A stretch of DNA of 32,710 nucleotides, from NCBI GenBank assembly GCA_016208235.1, contig JACQYN010000143.1, positions 1 through 32,710 on the forward strand, written 5' to 3'. Of this stretch, positions 29,843 to 32,710 are shown one piece after another. The DNA is from Deltaproteobacteria bacterium (GTDB lineage: Bacteria; Desulfobacterota; Desulfobaccia; Desulfobaccales; 0-14-0-80-60-11). Within the stretch, counting starts at the first letter, position 1. Every line of letters begins with the position of its first letter. The notes beneath the pieces are model-generated. The model saw only the letters and a program-made list of their open reading frames with translations. It did no database searches and was not told the origin of the DNA. The position numbers and the translations under genes are program-made.

Positions 29843-31351
29843 TCAACCCACAGGCGCCAACACTTCAGCCTTTTGGTAATGCAGGCCGATATCCCGCCTT
29901 AATGCCAACCGGTTTCCCTGTTCGTTCTCCCGGGGGATCACCCGGATTTTTCCCTGGTCAAAGGTGTTCAAAAGCCGGAGGCGCAGGCTCTCCACCGTCT
30001 GGCCCCGCTTCTGACCGGACTTGACCGTGGCGTTGGCCACCAAATAGGCCACCCGGGAGCCGTCGGATTTGAAGACCCCCTCCTCCGTGCAATCCATTGC
30101 CGAAGGGATCACCGTAATCTTCTTTTTGTCGAAATAATCGAAGTCCATCTCCAGGGCCTCCCCTTTGGTCAGGGACCAGGGGTAGCCCTTCTGCTGCTTG
30201 GGGCCGCCGGGGCCGGTGACCAGGGCCAGGCACAGGGAGATTTGGTCGGCCCGTACTTCCGGGGCGACTTCCTGGAGGCGGCCCTCTTTCATGGCCTGGA
30301 GCAGGGCCCCCAGGTTGCGCAGCCTTTTGACGATGGGCTGGAACTCCGGCTCCCCGGGACGGATATTGATTTCGCAGACCCGCACGGCCCGGGGCCGGAA
30401 GTCGGAAGAAAAGGAGACGAAGCAGCCGGGATAAAGTACGCAGGGGCGCAGGAGGCCCTTCTCCTCCATGCTTTTGATCAGGGGCCGGGCAATAGTTTCT
30501 TCCGCCAGGGCCATTAAGGCCGGGGATTCCAGCGGGTGGGGGGAGATGGACCCCATGCCCCCGGTGATGGGGTTGTCGATGCCCGGCGGCCCCTCAAACC
30601 TCTCCGGGTAGTCCATGGCTGTGGGAAGAAGCCGGTAATTCCCTTGTTTATCCACAAAAATCGTAAAACTGATTTCCACTCCGGACATGCGGGCTTCGAT
30701 GAGCAGGGGCCAGGGGTTTTTCTTACCGCATAATTGACTGTAAGACTCTTTATAATCCTTCAGCAAGTCATCATAGACGTCCCGGATTTCCCAGGTGTTC
30801 AAAATGATCCGGGCCCCTTTGCCCCCGGCGCTGTAAGGGAATTTCAGCACCGCGCCGCCGTATTCATGGAGATAATCCAGGCAGACCCCCAGCACCGCCC
30901 GGTAGTCCCGAGCGTCCACCTCGGCCCAGGCCGGGGCCACAGGAATGCCGGCATTTTTGCACAAGCGCTTGCACGCGATTTTGTCGGCCTCCAGGAACGC
31001 CCCCTTCCGGTCCAGACCGATGATCCGGTCGCCAAACCCGGCTTCCTCCAGTCGGTCCACCAGGCCCTCAAAGATCAGGGCCTCGGGCATGATCAAGGCC
31101 AGGTCCAAAGTATTTTGTCGAAAAGCTTCGGTCAGGGCTGCGGCGTAGGCCTCCAGATTATTGTCAGACACCGGGATAAATCCCACCGGCCACTGCATCT
31201 TCCGGGCAAACGGGGGCATGGCCGGAGTGCCCCGGACCACCAGGCCCTGGTAGTCGCCGGGGTAGAGCTCGCTGGTGGCCCGGGATGTCTCCAACGCGGC
31301 CAGGAAGCTTCTGCCGTCCGTGCCGATGAAGCCGATTTTCACCTTATCCAT
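29843..31351 (-). CDS. ATP-grasp phosphoribosylamine-glycine ligase (PurD-like), long variant
   Basis: The 502-aa ATP-grasp protein starts VKIGFIGTDGRSFLAAL. Visible blocks are ADKIACKRLCKNAGIPVAPA (ATP-grasp entry), GGAVLKFPYSAGGKGARI (nucleotide loop), DNPITGGMGSISPHPL (PurD-type GGMG) and VCEINIRPGEPEFQP. It catalyses, or descends from, the ligation of glycine to phosphoribosylamine in purine synthesis. PurD is normally about 420-430 aa; this is longer and its N-terminal domain is divergent, so it may be a paralogue with another substrate. It is a single minus-strand gene, divergent from the Mg channel gene. The 207-bp gap between them is AT-rich and holds the promoters. Confidence 0.78.
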   Translation of the reverse strand: MDKVKIGFIGTDGRSFLAALETSRATSELYPGDYQGLVVRGTPAMPPFARKMQWPVGFIPVSDNNLEAYAAALTEAFRQNTLDLALIMPEALIFEGLVDRLEEAGFGDRIIGLDRKGAFLEADKIACKRLCKNAGIPVAPAWAEVDARDYRAVLGVCLDYLHEYGGAVLKFPYSAGGKGARIILNTWEIRDVYDDLLKDYKESYSQLCGKKNPWPLLIEARMSGVEISFTIFVDKQGNYRLLPTAMDYPERFEGPPGIDNPITGGMGSISPHPLESPALMALAEETIARPLIKSMEEKGLLRPCVLYPGCFVSFSSDFRPRAVRVCEINIRPGEPEFQPIVKRLRNLGALLQAMKEGRLQEVAPEVRADQISLCLALVTGPGGPKQQKGYPWSLTKGEALEMDFDYFDKKKITVIPSAMDCTEEGVFKSDGSRVAYLVANATVKSGQKRGQTVESLRLRLLNTFDQGKIRVIPRENEQGNRLALRRDIGLHYQKAEVLAPVG

Positions 31352-31558
31352 GTTTCTTCCTTTTTTGGTCCCGGTTCTGGCAAATTTGTCTCCTTATAGC
31401 AACAAGGTTGCCGCAAATCCATTAAAATCACCGCCGCGTCTGGAAGCCGGAGAAATACTGAGAGAATATGACCTTGACCTTCCAGATTTTTGCTGCGCTC
31501 AACCTAACATTGAATTATTAATCATAATTAACCGGGACGCGGAACTCAAGGAGGGAGG

Positions 31559-32557
31559 ATGGAAGAGAAAAATTCTTTACTAAACCAGGCTTATCCCACC
31601 GAGTCCGCGGGCCGGGTCATGACCGTCCACGTCCCCGTGGCCACGCCTGAGGCCACCATTGCCGACATCGAAAGGATGCTCTTGAAGAGGGCCAAGGAAT
31701 TCGAGTCAATCCAGTATGTTTACCTGGTGAACCAGGCCGGCCGGTTGGTGGGGGTCATTTCCATCAAGGAGGTGTTTCAACAGCAAAAATCGCTTCCCGT
31801 CGCCCGATTCATGGTTACCGACCTGGTCACCGTCCGGCCCCACACCGACCAGGAGCGCGTTGTCCACTTGGCCCTGGCCCATAACCTGAAAGCCGTGCCG
31901 GTGGTGGATAAAAACGGGGGTTTTCTGGGCGCGGTGCTGAGCGACACCTTGCTGCAGACCCTCTACCGGGAAGTGAGCGAAGATATGCTGCGCCTCGCGG
32001 GCATCAAGCGCTCGGAGGCCATGTTTGATAACGTTCTAAAAATCCCACTCAGCAGATCCCTGGAGCACCGCCTCCCCTGGCTGCTGCTGGGCCTGCTGGG
32101 GGGCCTCCTGGCCGCGGGCATCATCAGCCGGTTCGAGCAAACCCTGGCCCAAAACCTGGTGCTGGCGGCCTTCATCCCCCTCATGGTCTATATGGCCGAC
32201 GCAGTGGGCACGCAGATGGAAGCCTTTATCATCCGGGACCTGGCGGTGAACCCGGGCCTTAATTTCCTTGCTTACCTCCTCAGGCACCTCCTGGTCACCC
32301 TACTCATCGGACTTATTACCAGCGCCCTGCTGGTGGCCATCTCCTGGTTTCTTTATGGCAGTGTCAAAATCGGCCTGGTCCTGGGATTGTCCCTCTTTTT
32401 TGCCATTACCTCCTCAGTGCTCACCGGGCTCTGCATCCCCTATATGTTTGGCCGGCTGCGCCTGGACCCGGCTAACGCCAGCGGCCCGGTAGCCACTATT
32501 GCCCAGGACCTCTTGAGCGTAACCATCTTTTTCCTGATCGCCTCCTGGCTGCTGTGA
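31559..32557 (+). CDS. MgtE-family Mg2+ (divalent cation) channel, CBS domains plus membrane domain
   Basis: The 332-aa protein has two CBS domains (about 15-75 with YLVNQAGRLVGVISIKEVF, and 80-140 with VVDKNGGFLGAVLSDTLLQT) that sense Mg2+ and nucleotides. Five hydrophobic helices follow, starting PWLLLGLLGGLLAAGII and with YMADAVGTQMEAFIIRD near the pore. The end ASGPVATIAQDLLSVTIFFL is diagnostic of MgtE. The usual N-terminal superhelical N domain is missing, as in shorter family members. AAGGAGGGAGG immediately precedes the ATG. It lies in the inner membrane. Confidence 0.9.
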   Translation: MEEKNSLLNQAYPTESAGRVMTVHVPVATPEATIADIERMLLKRAKEFESIQYVYLVNQAGRLVGVISIKEVFQQQKSLPVARFMVTDLVTVRPHTDQERVVHLALAHNLKAVPVVDKNGGFLGAVLSDTLLQTLYREVSEDMLRLAGIKRSEAMFDNVLKIPLSRSLEHRLPWLLLGLLGGLLAAGIISRFEQTLAQNLVLAAFIPLMVYMADAVGTQMEAFIIRDLAVNPGLNFLAYLLRHLLVTLLIGLITSALLVAISWFLYGSVKIGLVLGLSLFFAITSSVLTGLCIPYMFGRLRLDPANASGPVATIAQDLLSVTIFFLIASWLL

Positions 32558-32570
32558 GCGTAGAGAAAAA

Positions 32571-32710
32571 ATGTCCCTCTCCCTGGAACTGACCATCTTC
32601 AGCAAGCTCTTCGCGGCGGTGGCCGAGGAGATGGGGATCGTCCTGCGCAAAAGCGCGTTTTCCCCCAATATCAAGGAGCGCCGGGATTATTCCTGCGCCC
32701 TGTGCACCGC
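32571..32710 (+). CDS. Hydantoinase B / oxoprolinase family protein, 5' end only
   Basis: A frame begins at ATG 32571, 13 bp after the channel stop, and reads SLSLELTIFSKLFAAVAEEM, GIVLRKSAFSPNIKERRDYS then CALCTA to the window edge. This is the conserved start of N-methylhydantoinase B (EMG.vLr.tAfSpnIkER.DfScAl). The family hydrolyses cyclic imides with ATP together with an A subunit. The gene continues beyond the window. Confidence 0.88.
   Translation, partial: MSLSLELTIFSKLFAAVAEEMGIVLRKSAFSPNIKERRDYSCALCT

Overview
The window is GC-rich bacterial chromosome carrying ordinary housekeeping genes (rpoZ, murI, a RibA/RibD fusion, htrA, a PurD-like ligase, an MgtE-like channel) among lineage-specific genes and a large load of intergenic repeats. 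DUF3426, an Fe-S-flavoprotein-like flavodoxin, a DRG/TGS-type GTPase and many short palindromes fit best with Desulfobacterota (former Deltaproteobacteria, Desulfobacca/Syntrophobacterales-like). That assignment is inference from family content, not a measured phylogeny.

Layout. 1-1.2 kb: an IS1595-family insertion sequence beside the last 30 codons of a response-regulator gene. 1.3-4.4 kb: a DUF3426 membrane protein with a coupled unknown gene, then a SAM methyltransferase split by a perfect 71-bp tandem duplication. 4.4-12.2 kb (minus strand): an envelope-stress and ion block, read from the right: remnants of an RND metal-efflux operon (TolC-like 5' end joined to a CusA/CzcA-like 3' end), a CPBP protease, a P-type H+-ATPase, an OmpR-type regulator, its sensor kinase, and HtrA. 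Three GATTAA boxes spaced exactly 11 bp lie upstream of htrA. 12.5-12.9 kb: a tyrosine-recombinase C-terminal remnant abutting tRNA-Ala(CGC). 13-22.6 kb: unknown gene, TGS GTPase, rpoZ, a compact minus-strand run (hot-dog thioesterase, unknown 251-aa protein, Cys4 mini-protein with an in-frame TGA, ubiquitin-like beta-grasp protein), a flavodoxin, a TlpA-like thioredoxin, a Ycf46-like AAA ATPase and a protein resembling the prokaryotic E2 of PRTRC systems. 23-28.8 kb: a plus-strand cluster with a GTP cyclohydrolase II-RibD reductase fusion, an MDR dehydrogenase, a PTPS homologue with Glu in place of the catalytic Cys, a GT4 glycosyltransferase and an ABC-2 exporter. 29-32.7 kb: murI, PurD-like ligase, CBS-MgtE and the start of a hydantoinase B gene.

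The two most promising leads are the 23-28.8 kb cluster, which reads as a pathway from GTP to a glycosylated pterin or pyrimidine-type metabolite with its own exporter, and the scattered UBL / E2-like / AAA set at 16-22.6 kb, which resembles a partial ubiquitin-like conjugation system. A third striking feature is that many intergenic gaps carry short arrays with a strict 7-bp period whose sequence differs from gap to gap.

Several genes look damaged (response regulator, methyltransferase, OMF/RND, integrase, Cys4 protein, a startless small ORF). This may be real decay or may partly reflect assembly and base-calling errors, and read-level checks would separate the two.
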